Assembly (NCBI GenBank): GCA_012727425.1
Contig: JAAYHQ010000030.1
Coordinates: 38,639-102,638 of the forward strand
Length of the DNA stretch: 64,000 nucleotides
Direction of reading: 5' to 3'
Source: Bacillota bacterium
GTDB taxonomy: Bacteria; Bacillota; UBA4882; UBA10575
Of this stretch, positions 34,636 to 42,691 are shown in pieces. A program made the position numbers and the translations under genes. The notes under the pieces are model-generated. The model did not search any database. It was not told the DNA's origin and worked only from the letters and a program-made list of their open reading frames with translations. The stretch's first letter is position 1, and each line of letters begins with the position of its first letter.

Positions 34636-35640
34636 ATGAATGGCAAGAAACGTTACATCCGTTACGGCTCATTCCTGCTGGCCTTGCTGGTCATGTTCCT
34701 GCCGGTGCTCATCAGCGCCCAAACTTACCAAGTCCGACCGGGGGACTCCTTGTACCTAATTGCCCGCCGCTACAATGTCCCCACCACGGTGCTGAAAAAT
34801 AGCAACAACTTAAGTTCCAACCTGATCTATCCCGGACAAACCCTCACGATTCCCACGGCCTACACGGTTCGTCCCGGCGATTCCCTTTACCTGATTGCCA
34901 CCCGCAACGGGATTCCCTTGTCCAGCTTACGCGCGACCAACAACATTTGGCATAATTACTTGGCGGTCGGCCAAACTTTATACTTGCCGCTCGCCCAGGG
35001 CGGCGCCAATCCGGGCTCCGGTTCGCCTTCCGGCGGGGGGCAAGTCTATACGGTCCGGGCCAACGACAGCCTTTATTTGATCGCCAAACGTTACGGCACC
35101 ACCATCCAGGCTTTGAAGACCGCCAACAAGCTCTCTTCCGATTTTATCTATCCCGGACAAGTCTTAACGATCCCAACCGGAACAGGCGCGACCAATCCCG
35201 GTGGCAATAGCGGCAATTCCGGAAACAATGGCAGCGGTGGCGGCTATTCCGGCGGCAAATACAACCTAACCCAAGCGGAGATTGAACTGCTCGCCCGCTT
35301 AGTCCGGGCCGAGGCGGAAGGTGAATCCTACGAAGGGCAAGTCGCCGTGGCGGCTTCCGTCCTCAACCGGCTGCACGATCCCCGGTATCCCAATACGATC
35401 ACCCAGATTATCTACCAGGTGGACCAGGGAAAATACTATCAATACAGCCCGGTGATGGACGGACGGATCAACCTGCCTCCCACCCCCACCAGCATAAAAG
35501 CGGTGCAGGATGCCCTGAACGGGTGGGACCCGTCCCACGGAGCCATTGGCTTTTACAACCCGGCCAAGACCACCAACCAGTGGGTCCGCTCCCATCCCAT
35601 CACCACCCGCATCGGAAACCATGTTTTCTACCGGAACTGA
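34636..35640 (+). CDS. LysM cell-wall hydrolase of the SleB family
   Basis: The 334-residue protein has a signal helix (about 11-28) and three LysM repeats (about 30-73, 75-118, 137-180), each with the PGDSLYLIA core. A Gly/Asn/Ser linker leads to a C-terminal SleB/CwlJ hydrolase domain from about 206. In it AEAEGESYEGQVAVAASVLNRL carries the presumed catalytic Glu, and the domain ends TRIGNHVFYRN. SleB-type lytic enzymes digest spore cortex at germination; here LysM replaces the usual SleB peptidoglycan-binding domain. ATG follows GAGGAG. Confidence 0.92.
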   Translation: MNGKKRYIRYGSFLLALLVMFLPVLISAQTYQVRPGDSLYLIARRYNVPTTVLKNSNNLSSNLIYPGQTLTIPTAYTVRPGDSLYLIATRNGIPLSSLRATNNIWHNYLAVGQTLYLPLAQGGANPGSGSPSGGGQVYTVRANDSLYLIAKRYGTTIQALKTANKLSSDFIYPGQVLTIPTGTGATNPGGNSGNSGNNGSGGGYSGGKYNLTQAEIELLARLVRAEAEGESYEGQVAVAASVLNRLHDPRYPNTITQIIYQVDQGKYYQYSPVMDGRINLPPTPTSIKAVQDALNGWDPSHGAIGFYNPAKTTNQWVRSHPITTRIGNHVFYRN

Positions 35641-35685
35641 CCAGAAATCCGTTGTCGACAAGCTTTACACAAAAACACACCAAAA

Positions 35686-35716
35686 GAAAACCGCCCTTCA
35701 AGGGTGGTTTTAATCT
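35686..35716 (+). terminator. Terminator after the SleB-like gene
   Basis: AAAACCGCCCTT and AAGGGTGGTTTT arms around a two-to-four-base loop, then TAATCTTT. It may also serve the opposing histidine-kinase remnant. Confidence 0.8.
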
Positions 35717-35758
35717 TTAAACAAGCAACACCCGCCCCCGGGCAGGACGGAATTTGCC

Positions 35759-36208
35759 TTATAACCCTGTGCGCTTGAAAATAACCGTGACGGTCGTCCC
35801 TTCCCCCGGCGCACTGGCCAACCGGATCTGCTTCTCCGCCGCCAGCGGGGCCAAGCGGTCCACCACTTCCCGAACCAAGGCGAACAGGTCGATCGCCTCC
35901 ACCGGAAACAGCACCTCCCTCTCGTCCAGCCGGGACAGGTTAATCATATCTTCAACCAGACGGAGCAAATGCCGGGCTTCATCATAGATCCGGCCGGCAA
36001 AGGCGGCCTGGTCCTCCGGCTGAACCATGCCGCTGCGCATCAGCTCGGCGTAGCCCAGAATGGAAGTAAGCGGTGTTTTCAGTTCGTGAGAGACATTGGC
36101 GGTAAACTCGCGGGCAGCTTTTCCGCCTGGTGTTGACTGACTGTTGATTGGACCGATGATCTTCTTCGTCAACAGGTTGGCCAGGATAAAGGCGAGGGCG
36201 AGCACCAA
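35759..36208 (-). pseudogene. Internally deleted sensor histidine kinase
   Basis: What is left is a transmembrane helix (LALAFILANLL), the start of a HAMP linker (KKIIGPIN), a complete HisKA domain with phosphoacceptor His41 in VSHELKTPLTS, and the last strand of the ATPase domain (GEGTTVTVIF). The first helix and sensor domain, most of HAMP and nearly all of the ATP-binding domain (N, G1, F, G2 boxes) are missing. The joins preserve one frame, so a 149-residue product could be made, but it cannot phosphorylate. No response regulator is adjacent. Confidence 0.75.
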
Positions 36209-36375
36209 TAAAAACTGTTGTCCCCGTTATCAGTTTATTTATATTAGCATAGTAAGAGGATAGGACTAAACCGACAAAACCCAGTATAATAGCAGCTTTA
36301 TAGTGTCTATCGATCCGCTTTTGAGCATTTTTTGCCCTGCCGGTTACCTGGGGTTTACGTAATCCCTTAAATCTT
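36209..36375 (-). other. AT-rich junction segment with an unplaced membrane-protein fragment
   Basis: A minus-strand frame here reads RIDRHYKAAIILGFVGL followed by a short hydrophobic tail, then runs into the kinase remnant in a different frame. It has no start of its own and looks like a gene fragment at the edge of inserted AT-rich DNA. No family was recognised. Confidence 0.35.
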
Positions 36376-37303
36376 TTACAAATATAAATATAATTTATCA
36401 TATGTTGAATAAAGTAAGGCTCTTCCATCAAATGTAGATATTCCATCCATTACATTTTCACTTTCAATAATCGCTCTCGTATTTGTTTTTAAATTATAAT
36501 TGATCAATTGATTTCCGTTATCAATGTCAACTAAATAAAGACTATCCCCGTTCGGCCCAAGCCCTAACAATTGAAAATTTCCTTTTACAACAATGTTCAA
36601 TTCTTTTGTTGCTAGTTTGTATTGTGCGACATCATAGGAACCTTTTAGCCTTCTTACAAAATAAACTACATGTTTCCGGGAATCATAAACCATTCGTGGA
36701 TAAGAACCTTTTTCCACCGTAATTTTCTCTTCTTCACTAGTTGTTAAGCCAAGAATAGTAATATTATCATCTTTTACAAATATTATCTGGTCTTCTGAAA
36801 TCCATATAGGTCTCCTCACCGTTTGGCCTTCGCTTAAGATATACTTGCTTTTATTAGCGATATCATAACATATGAGTTTTCCATCATAGCAATAAACAAA
36901 CTTATTTCCATCCGGCGACCACGATGGTTCTTCACTCAGCCACGATTCGATTTTTTCTTTTCCATTCTCTACTGATGCTAAATGGATTGAATCATTACTT
37001 ACATAAGCAATTAGTCCTGATGACGATATTGCATAATCTCTGCTATAAATTTCTCCTATCAAGATTTCTTCTTTTACATACGAATCTTCTCCGACTTTTA
37101 GAAGAATAGGATTGTTCATACCATTTTTATAAATAATCTCTCCATTTACCCCTGGTTCTTTGCAAAATGTTATATTTACATGAATTTCATCTTCTATGAT
37201 CTCCTTATTTTATTGCTGCTATACAAACTGAATTAATTATCGTCAAAAATAACAACACAACTATAATCAATGATAATTTTATTACTTTCTTTTCTTTAAT
37301 CAT
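36376..37303 (-). pseudogene. Frameshifted secreted beta-propeller (TolB-like) protein
   Basis: ATG at 37301-37303, behind GGGGAG, opens a signal-peptide frame (MIKEKKVIKL, then a hydrophobic core) that stops after about 32 codons. A frame one base off then runs on to 36376 as a propeller with SWSPDGNKFVYCYDG, GLGPNGDSLYLVD and similar blades. Removing one A in the ATAAAATAAGG tract near 37206-37216 would join the two. So this is one gene broken by a single-base change. The DNA is much more AT-rich than its surroundings, a sign of transfer. A shorter start at 37119 is possible but has poor support. Confidence 0.6.
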
Positions 37304-37819
37304 TGTTATCTCCCCTTACATAGAGTAATCCCGCAGAAAAAAGAAAATAGTTTAATCTTAAGATACCTTCTTTTTCAATCTAAAAATTGTCCCATTTATA
37401 CCTTTCTGGACCAGTAGAAAATATTCGGTCCAGTCTAATTAACTCGCCCCAGTATTACCAAATCCCTTATCATATAGTAGAATATAGCCATAGCCACGGA
37501 AACAGGCAGGGTAATTATACTGCAAATGCTGTGAAACAGTACCAGGCAAGGAATGGGCTGGCTGCTAATGCAATCTCCGTTTTCTCCCGTCTATAACACA
37601 CTGGTCGTTCTCCCGGCGCCAAAAGAACCGCACCAAATGAACTGCTGCCCATCGATTGATTAACGCTTGAAACAAACACGGTCCTAAACCCAGGCCTCTC
37701 CCCGGCGCGCCGGGAACACCCAGCCGAACTTGGCGCTAGGCTTCATGGAATTAGCGCGCGTAGCGCGCGGCGCTGGCAGCAGGCCAGGTCAGGTGCGCGG
37801 GCGAATTCAACCGGACAGC
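37304..37819. other. Gene-poor tail of the accessory patch
   Basis: This 516-base stretch passes from AT-rich to GC-rich sequence. It holds an inverted repeat CTGGACC/GGTCCAG (about 37412-37438) and a plus-strand fragment (37387-37596) whose end, GNYTANAVKQYQARNGL, looks like a piece of a larger protein. A GC-rich palindromic run (about 37753-37772, GCGCGCGTAGCGCGC) also occurs. Nothing intact was recognised. Confidence 0.4.
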
Positions 37820-38812
37820 CTACTCTTTCTCCGGTAAAAACGATAAATTCAGGAGCTCGCCGACCGGGGTCGCCTGTGGAATCATCCCCAGCTCGATCAT
37901 CAACTGCTGGGCATCCTCCCAACTGGCCGGGTCGGAACGGCCAAGCCCGTGCGCCCGCGTGTAGTCGTTCTCCCAGAGGGCCATGGACGCTTTTAAGACT
38001 TCCCATTCCTGCTTCCTTTGCTCCTCGCCAAGTTCGGAAAGGTACTTCAGACAGATCGCAAAAGTCTCCTCCGGGTGGGCCAGGGCATATTGCAACCCTT
38101 TGTAACTGGCCCGCACCATTTTGCCCACTTCCGCAGGGTTGCTCTTCACTTTTCCGGCCCCGGTGATCAAGCCGTGACCGACCAGGGAAAAGTAATCCCA
38201 GGAGTTAATCTGGCTGACCTCCACCCCCATTGCTTTGAGCTTGACCGGTTCGTTATTGGCAAAACCGACCACGGCATCAACCTTGCCCTCCAATAAGGAC
38301 GGAATCTGGGTATAACCGATATCGATGAGGTTGACCTCCTGCTCGTCAAGGCCAGCCCGCCGGAGGATGGCCTGAATCGCCAGTAGATTGGTCCCGTACA
38401 GGGGGAGCCCGACCGTTTTCCCCTTTAAGTCGGCAGCGGTTTTAATCCCCGACTCCGCTTTGGCAATAACCGCCGGGGGAAACTCCGCATACAGGCTCAT
38501 CAGGTAGACCACGGGAATTCCTTGCCCCCGGGCCACCAGGACTTGATCCCCGCCGGCAATGGCATAATCCATCTTGCCCTGGGCCACCAGCTGCAAGGCA
38601 TCGATGTCCATCCGGTAGTCAAAGACAACCTCCAGGCCTTCTTCCCGGAAAAACCCTTTCTCTTCCGCCACATACCACGGGGCAAACTGCACATTTGGAA
38701 TGTAGGTCATTGCTAAAGTAACCTTATGCTGACGCGCCGGGCGGGCCCAAAAGAGCAGTGCACCAAGGAGCAGAACCACGAACGCCAAAATGAAAAGCGG
38801 TTTTTTCCTCAT
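37820..38812 (-). CDS. Substrate-binding protein of an FMN-riboswitch-controlled ABC importer (RibY-like)
   Basis: The 330-residue NMT1/ThiY-family binding protein has an N-terminal helix (about 5-24) without lipobox. Signatures are VTLAMTYIPNVQFAPWYVAEEKGFFREEGLEV, MDYAIAGGDQVLVAR and LKGKTVGLPLYGTNLLAIQAI. Relatives bind thiamine precursors, taurine or nitrate, and RibY members bind riboflavin. Because the operon starts with an FMN riboswitch, a flavin or riboflavin substrate is the best inference. It is the last gene of the operon. GGAGGAGAAG precedes the ATG. Confidence 0.8.
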   Translation of the reverse strand: MRKKPLFILAFVVLLLGALLFWARPARQHKVTLAMTYIPNVQFAPWYVAEEKGFFREEGLEVVFDYRMDIDALQLVAQGKMDYAIAGGDQVLVARGQGIPVVYLMSLYAEFPPAVIAKAESGIKTAADLKGKTVGLPLYGTNLLAIQAILRRAGLDEQEVNLIDIGYTQIPSLLEGKVDAVVGFANNEPVKLKAMGVEVSQINSWDYFSLVGHGLITGAGKVKSNPAEVGKMVRASYKGLQYALAHPEETFAICLKYLSELGEEQRKQEWEVLKASMALWENDYTRAHGLGRSDPASWEDAQQLMIELGMIPQATPVGELLNLSFLPEKE

Positions 38813-38893
38813 CTTTCTTCTCCTCCGTTCCGGATAATGATAATTTCAACAATTCCAGACTAGCGCTGCGGCAAATCCCTTCCTTTCCGGCGA

Positions 38894-39679
38894 CTAACGG
38901 TCGCTGTTTTTCCGCCAAGGCATCACCACCGCTTCCAGCCACGAGACCACAAGATAAAAACCAATCCCCATGGCCGCCAGCGCCAGCAGAGCCACGAAGA
39001 TGAGTGCGGTGTCAAAGGTGCCGCGGGCAAAATAGACCAGATAACCGAGGCCGCGGCCGGCCCCGGAAAACTCGCCGACCACCGCGCCGATGACGGAAAG
39101 GGTCAACCCCATCCGCAAGCCGCCGAAGAGGACCGGTAAAGCCGACGGCACCTCCAGTTTGAAAAAGATCTCCCGCTTCCCGGCGCCCATGATCGTGAGC
39201 ATCTCTTTCAAGCGGGGATCGGTCTCCCTTAAACCGACGACACCGTTGGTTAAAACGGGGAAAAACGCGGTCAGGGCAGCGATGATGATCTTGGAAGTCA
39301 GACCAAAGCCAAACCAGATCACCATCAGCGGCGCCAAGGCCACAATCGGGATGGCCTGAACGGCCACGACCACCGGTGTGACCAGGCGGTCCAGACGGGG
39401 GTGGCGCGCCAGTAAATAACTGAGGGGGAGGGCGGCCCCGGTTCCCAACAGGAACCCAAGTAAGGCTTCGACCAGAGTCGTCCGGAAATGGACGGCAAAA
39501 AAACCGCCCTGCCGGAAAAGTTCCCGGGCGCGACGGACCACAACCCCCGGTGAAGGAAGGATGTAATCGGGGTAAAGGGTCGCCAGCCCGGCCCAGACCA
39601 GGAAAACAACCACTCCCATCAGGAGAAGGGCCAGCACCCTTTCCCCGCCGGAACCGGAATAGCCCACGGGTTTACGCAT
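38894..39679 (-). CDS. ABC importer permease (SsuC/ThiX type), probable riboflavin transporter
   Basis: The 261-residue protein has about six helices and the BPD-type permease loop ETDPRLKEMLTIMGAGKREIFFKLEVPSA, which contacts the ATPase. It matches the permeases partnering NMT1-type binding proteins. It overlaps the ATPase gene by eight bases and precedes the binding protein by 81 bases. RibX-type permeases of riboflavin importers belong to this family; assignment to flavin uptake depends on the upstream FMN riboswitch. Confidence 0.85.
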   Translation of the reverse strand: MRKPVGYSGSGGERVLALLLMGVVVFLVWAGLATLYPDYILPSPGVVVRRARELFRQGGFFAVHFRTTLVEALLGFLLGTGAALPLSYLLARHPRLDRLVTPVVVAVQAIPIVALAPLMVIWFGFGLTSKIIIAALTAFFPVLTNGVVGLRETDPRLKEMLTIMGAGKREIFFKLEVPSALPVLFGGLRMGLTLSVIGAVVGEFSGAGRGLGYLVYFARGTFDTALIFVALLALAAMGIGFYLVVSWLEAVVMPWRKNSDR

Positions 39680-40448
39680 GTTCGGCGCACCATCCTTTCT
39701 CTAAAAGGTCCTGAACGGAACCGACCAAGGCGGCAAATTCCGGCGTGCTCATCAGTTTAAGCTCCCGGGGGTACGGAAGATCGATCTTGATCTCCCCCAG
39801 GATCCGTCCGGGTTTTTCCCCCATCACCACCACACGGTCGGCCAGGAAAACCGCCTCAAAAATGTTATGGGTGACCATTAAACCGGTGAATGGTGTTTGC
39901 CGGCGAATCCGCAGGATCTCCAGGTGGAGTTGGCTTCTGGTCAGAGCGTCCAGGGCGGCAAAGGGTTCATCCAACAGCAAAATCTCGGCCTGACCGACCA
40001 GGGCGCGGGCCAAGGCCACCCGTTGCCGCATCCCCCCGGACAGTTGATGGGGGTATTTCTCCTCCACTCCATGCAGGTTCACCAACCGAAGGGCCGCCCG
40101 GGCCCGGGCTTCCCACTGGGCCCGATCATGGCGGCGGCCGTTCAGTTCCAGGGGCAGCAGAACATTATCGAGCACTTTCCGCCAGGGCAAAAGTAACGAA
40201 TCCTGGGGAACCACACTCAACCGGGACCAGTTGAGCGGCTTCTTTTCCCCAAAAACTTTAACTTCCCCCCGGTCCGGGGTCAAAACCCCGGCCACCAACC
40301 GCAAAAGGGTTGATTTGCCACATCCGCTGGGGCCCACCAAACAGAGGAACTCTCCTTCATATACCACCAAATTAACCCCGTCCAGCTCCGGGGAGCAGTG
40401 CGGGGTAAAGGCCAGGGTAACATCGTTAACTTCAATGACGGCGCGCAC
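39672..40448 (-). CDS. ABC importer ATP-binding protein (SsuB/ThiZ type), probable riboflavin transporter
   Basis: The 258-residue ATPase has Walker A GPSGCGKSTLLRL, Q-loop SVVPQDSLLLPW, signature LSGGMRQRVALARAL, Walker B ILLLDEPFAALDAL and switch VTHNIFEA. The start is GTG 40446-40448 behind GAGGAGGTT. It is the first gene after the FMN riboswitch terminator, with a leader of about 215 bases between. The subfamily normally works with NMT1-type binding proteins, present at the operon end. Confidence 0.88.
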   Translation of the reverse strand: MRAVIEVNDVTLAFTPHCSPELDGVNLVVYEGEFLCLVGPSGCGKSTLLRLVAGVLTPDRGEVKVFGEKKPLNWSRLSVVPQDSLLLPWRKVLDNVLLPLELNGRRHDRAQWEARARAALRLVNLHGVEEKYPHQLSGGMRQRVALARALVGQAEILLLDEPFAALDALTRSQLHLEILRIRRQTPFTGLMVTHNIFEAVFLADRVVVMGEKPGRILGEIKIDLPYPRELKLMSTPEFAALVGSVQDLLEKGWCAEHA

Positions 40449-40666
40449 TGATTAACCTCCTCTTCTGTCGCGTTGCTCGCTCTTGGCAAATTCCTTATCG
40501 GCCAAAAACCAACTCTCACCAGCCATCCAAGACTTATCCCTTGCACCCCAATTTATCTCCAGCCCGGCGCTTGACCCCAGCGCACCGGAGAGCACCTTCG
40601 GGAAGTTCCTTGCCGGTCCGCCACTGACAACCCGGCGTTGCACGACTAACCGGATGAGGTTGTGGC
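40449..40666 (-). other. Long leader between riboswitch terminator and first importer gene
   Basis: On the minus strand the leader folds at least one strong GC hairpin (CCGGTGCGCT with AGCGCCGG, about 40565-40590) and a CCGG...CCGG element. A 63-codon frame (40452-40643), or just its last 24 codons from an ATG, ends three bases before the ATPase GTG and spans its ribosome site. It could be a leader peptide, but no family or convincing start was seen. Confidence 0.35.
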
Positions 40667-40699
40667 AAAAGAAAAACCCCGAAGTGCTCCTTCAGGGTT
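40667..40699 (-). terminator. Riboswitch-controlled terminator
   Basis: AACCCTGAAG/CTTCGGGGTT stem with a 5-base loop and TTTTTCTTTT on the minus strand, about 35 bases downstream of the FMN aptamer. This is the standard layout for transcriptional FMN control. Confidence 0.85.
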
Positions 40700-40732
40700 C
40701 CGGTCAAAGCAATGCTTACTTAGCGCGCAAGC

Positions 40733-40876
40733 AAAGACTCCTTCTTCCATCCGGACTATACCGTCGGTTCTGGATTCGCACCAGATCAGCTTAAAAATTA
40801 AGCTCGTGGACTTGGGTTTCCCCTCACCACCGGTCGGGAATTGGCCGCATGCCGCACCCTGCCCTGAAGGATCGAT
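40733..40876 (-). ncRNA. FMN riboswitch (RFN element)
   Basis: On the minus strand the conserved RFN blocks occur in order: CAGGGCAGGGTG, AATTCCCGACCGGTGGTGA, AGTCCACGAGC, GATCTGGTGCGAATCCAG, AACCGACGGTATAGTCCGG and ATGGAAGAAGG. Arms CCTTC/GAAGG close helix P1. A sigma-A promoter lies upstream and an intrinsic terminator downstream. FMN binding should favour the terminator and shut off the ABC importer. Known FMN riboswitches control riboflavin synthesis or uptake genes. Confidence 0.95.
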
Positions 40877-40919
40877 CGAGAGATATTTTTTTGTCCATGT
40901 TCTCTTTATCGTCGTATGT

Positions 40920-40949
40920 ATTTTACCTTACTTGCTCCCCCTTTGTAAA
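40920..40949 (-). promoter_or_regulatory. Sigma-A promoter of the FMN-riboswitch transcript
   Basis: TTTACA, 18 bases, TAAAAT on the minus strand, ending about 44 bases before the aptamer's first helix. Confidence 0.7.
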
Positions 40950-40994
40950 GGCCGATCGAAGCAGCGGCTTTTTATTAGGAACCACACCAAAAGT

Positions 40995-42680
40995 TTATAA
41001 CGATATTTTACGCACCAGGATCGTTTTTTTCGCCTCTTCGTTCTTTAAGTAGAGCGGGAGTTCCCCCGCGGGCAGATCCCCCCGGTCCAGAACGAAAAAG
41101 GCCGCCGGGTAGGTCAACCGTTGGACGGCGCCCACTTGGAGGGGTCTTTCTTCCCGGTAGGTGATCTCAAGCCCGTTTTTTTTCAACCGGACCCCAAGGG
41201 GCGACAACCCAAAACCACCACTGGGCCGTTCCCCTAAAAATACCCCGATCACCAAGTTTTTTTGGAAGTCAATTTTATAGGGGTGCAGCACAGACGGCGC
41301 CTCCACCGCGCTGGTATAGACTTCACAGGTCGGTCCTTGGCCCCGGTTGAGGTTTTTGGCGATAAAATCAAACTTCAGCGCTTTACCCCGGTCCGTTGGC
41401 CGCCAGCGCAGCCGTCCACCGTCGGCAACCAACCCCAATTTACCGGCGAGTCCGCCCAAAACCCCGAGTAACCGGTGCCACCGCCGCTGCCAACGGCGGC
41501 GCCGGCTGAAAAACATCGGCATCATCTCAACCAGCAGGTTGGCCAGGCGGTCCGCGTCATGGCGAACCAAGCCGTTGGTGTTCAAAAGCGGCCCGGCAAC
41601 CGGACACACCCCCATCTTCAGCACCTTTTCCAGGTCAGGAACAACCGGTTCGGCCCCTTCTTCGGCGTAAAGGGCCCGGGCTTCCGGGGGAACCTCCTGG
41701 TCATTGATGATCATATAATCCACAAGCTTGGGGTCGGTGTGCTTCAGGAGAACACGCAGATGATCCGAGGCGCTAAAGCCATCGGTTTCACCGGGTTGTG
41801 TCATCACATTACAGATGTAGATCTTTGTCGCCGCGGCCGCTTTCACCGCTGCCAGGATCTCTTCGACCAGTAAAGGTGGGATCACACTGGTAAACAAGCT
41901 CCCCGGTCCGATGATAATGAGGTCGGCGGCGGCGATCGCTTCCAAACTCTCGGGTACCGCCTTCGCCGCGGCCGGTTCCAGATAAATCCGCTTAATCGGC
42001 GCTTTACTCTGGCCGATGGCAGATTCACCCTCGACCACCACGCCGTTTTGCAGTTCCGCCCGGAGACTGACGTTATCCAGGGTCGCGGCAAAGATCCGCC
42101 CTTTGACCGCTAAAACCTTAACCGAGGCCTCAATCGCCTTTTGAAAATCCCCGGTAATCCCGGTCATCGCCGTTAGAAAAAGATTGCCAAAATTATGGCC
42201 GGCCAAACCGCTCCCACAGTTAAACCGATACTGCATTAACCGTTCCATCAGCGGTTCCAGGTCGGCCATGGCGATTAGACAGTTGCGAATATCCCCGGGC
42301 GGCAAAATGCCAAACTCCTTCCGCAACCGCCCCGAACTGCCGCCATCATCGGCTACCGTCACAATGGCGGTCAGATCATTGGTTATTTTCTTTAAACCGC
42401 GGAGGATCGTCCCTAGTCCCGTGCCGCCCCCGATCACCACAATCCTGGCTTCCCGCTCCAAGAGCCGAAATAACTTTCTTTCGGTGATAAAGGCCGTTCC
42501 CAACCGGTTACGGACCCGCGGCACCCAAAACACCATCGCCAAACCGCCAAGGACCAAACAGCCACCGAACCAGTGGTTCAGATTGGTCTTGGCAAACGCA
42601 ATCAGGATGCCGCAGACGACCAGTCCCAATCCGAAGATCAGCCTGGTACGCCAGGGATCTTGGCGGTACGGTCGGAACAT
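40995..42680 (-). CDS. YvcK/GlmR (CofD-like) protein fused to a PrcB-like C-terminal domain
   Basis: The 561-residue protein has two N-terminal membrane helices (about 12-55) and a full YvcK/CofD-like domain (about 78-400) with VVIGGGTGLGTILRGLK, TVADDGGSSGRLR, PPGDIRNCL and GPGSLFTSVIPPLL. YvcK binds UDP-GlcNAc and tunes glucosamine-phosphate flow into the wall. The last 150 residues add a linker and a stretch like PrcB C-terminal domains (IDFQKNLVIGVFLGERPSGG, then a V-T-Y strand set ending RLTYPAAFFVLD). Usual YvcK proteins are about 320-450 residues. It follows rapZ by 11 bases; whiA, the usual next gene, is missing. Confidence 0.88.
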   Translation of the reverse strand: MFRPYRQDPWRTRLIFGLGLVVCGILIAFAKTNLNHWFGGCLVLGGLAMVFWVPRVRNRLGTAFITERKLFRLLEREARIVVIGGGTGLGTILRGLKKITNDLTAIVTVADDGGSSGRLRKEFGILPPGDIRNCLIAMADLEPLMERLMQYRFNCGSGLAGHNFGNLFLTAMTGITGDFQKAIEASVKVLAVKGRIFAATLDNVSLRAELQNGVVVEGESAIGQSKAPIKRIYLEPAAAKAVPESLEAIAAADLIIIGPGSLFTSVIPPLLVEEILAAVKAAAATKIYICNVMTQPGETDGFSASDHLRVLLKHTDPKLVDYMIINDQEVPPEARALYAEEGAEPVVPDLEKVLKMGVCPVAGPLLNTNGLVRHDADRLANLLVEMMPMFFSRRRRWQRRWHRLLGVLGGLAGKLGLVADGGRLRWRPTDRGKALKFDFIAKNLNRGQGPTCEVYTSAVEAPSVLHPYKIDFQKNLVIGVFLGERPSGGFGLSPLGVRLKKNGLEITYREERPLQVGAVQRLTYPAAFFVLDRGDLPAGELPLYLKNEEAKKTILVRKISL

Positions 42681-42691
42681 AACCTCTCCCC

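Noticed and set aside
37387..37596. Plus-strand 69-codon frame as an intact gene
   Set aside because: No ribosome site, and it spans the base-composition boundary; only its end looks protein-like, so it is treated as a fragment.
40950..40994. Terminator for yvcK
   Set aside because: The GCCG/CGGC arms are interrupted, and the T-run lies on the plus-strand side, so it does not fit a minus-strand terminator well.
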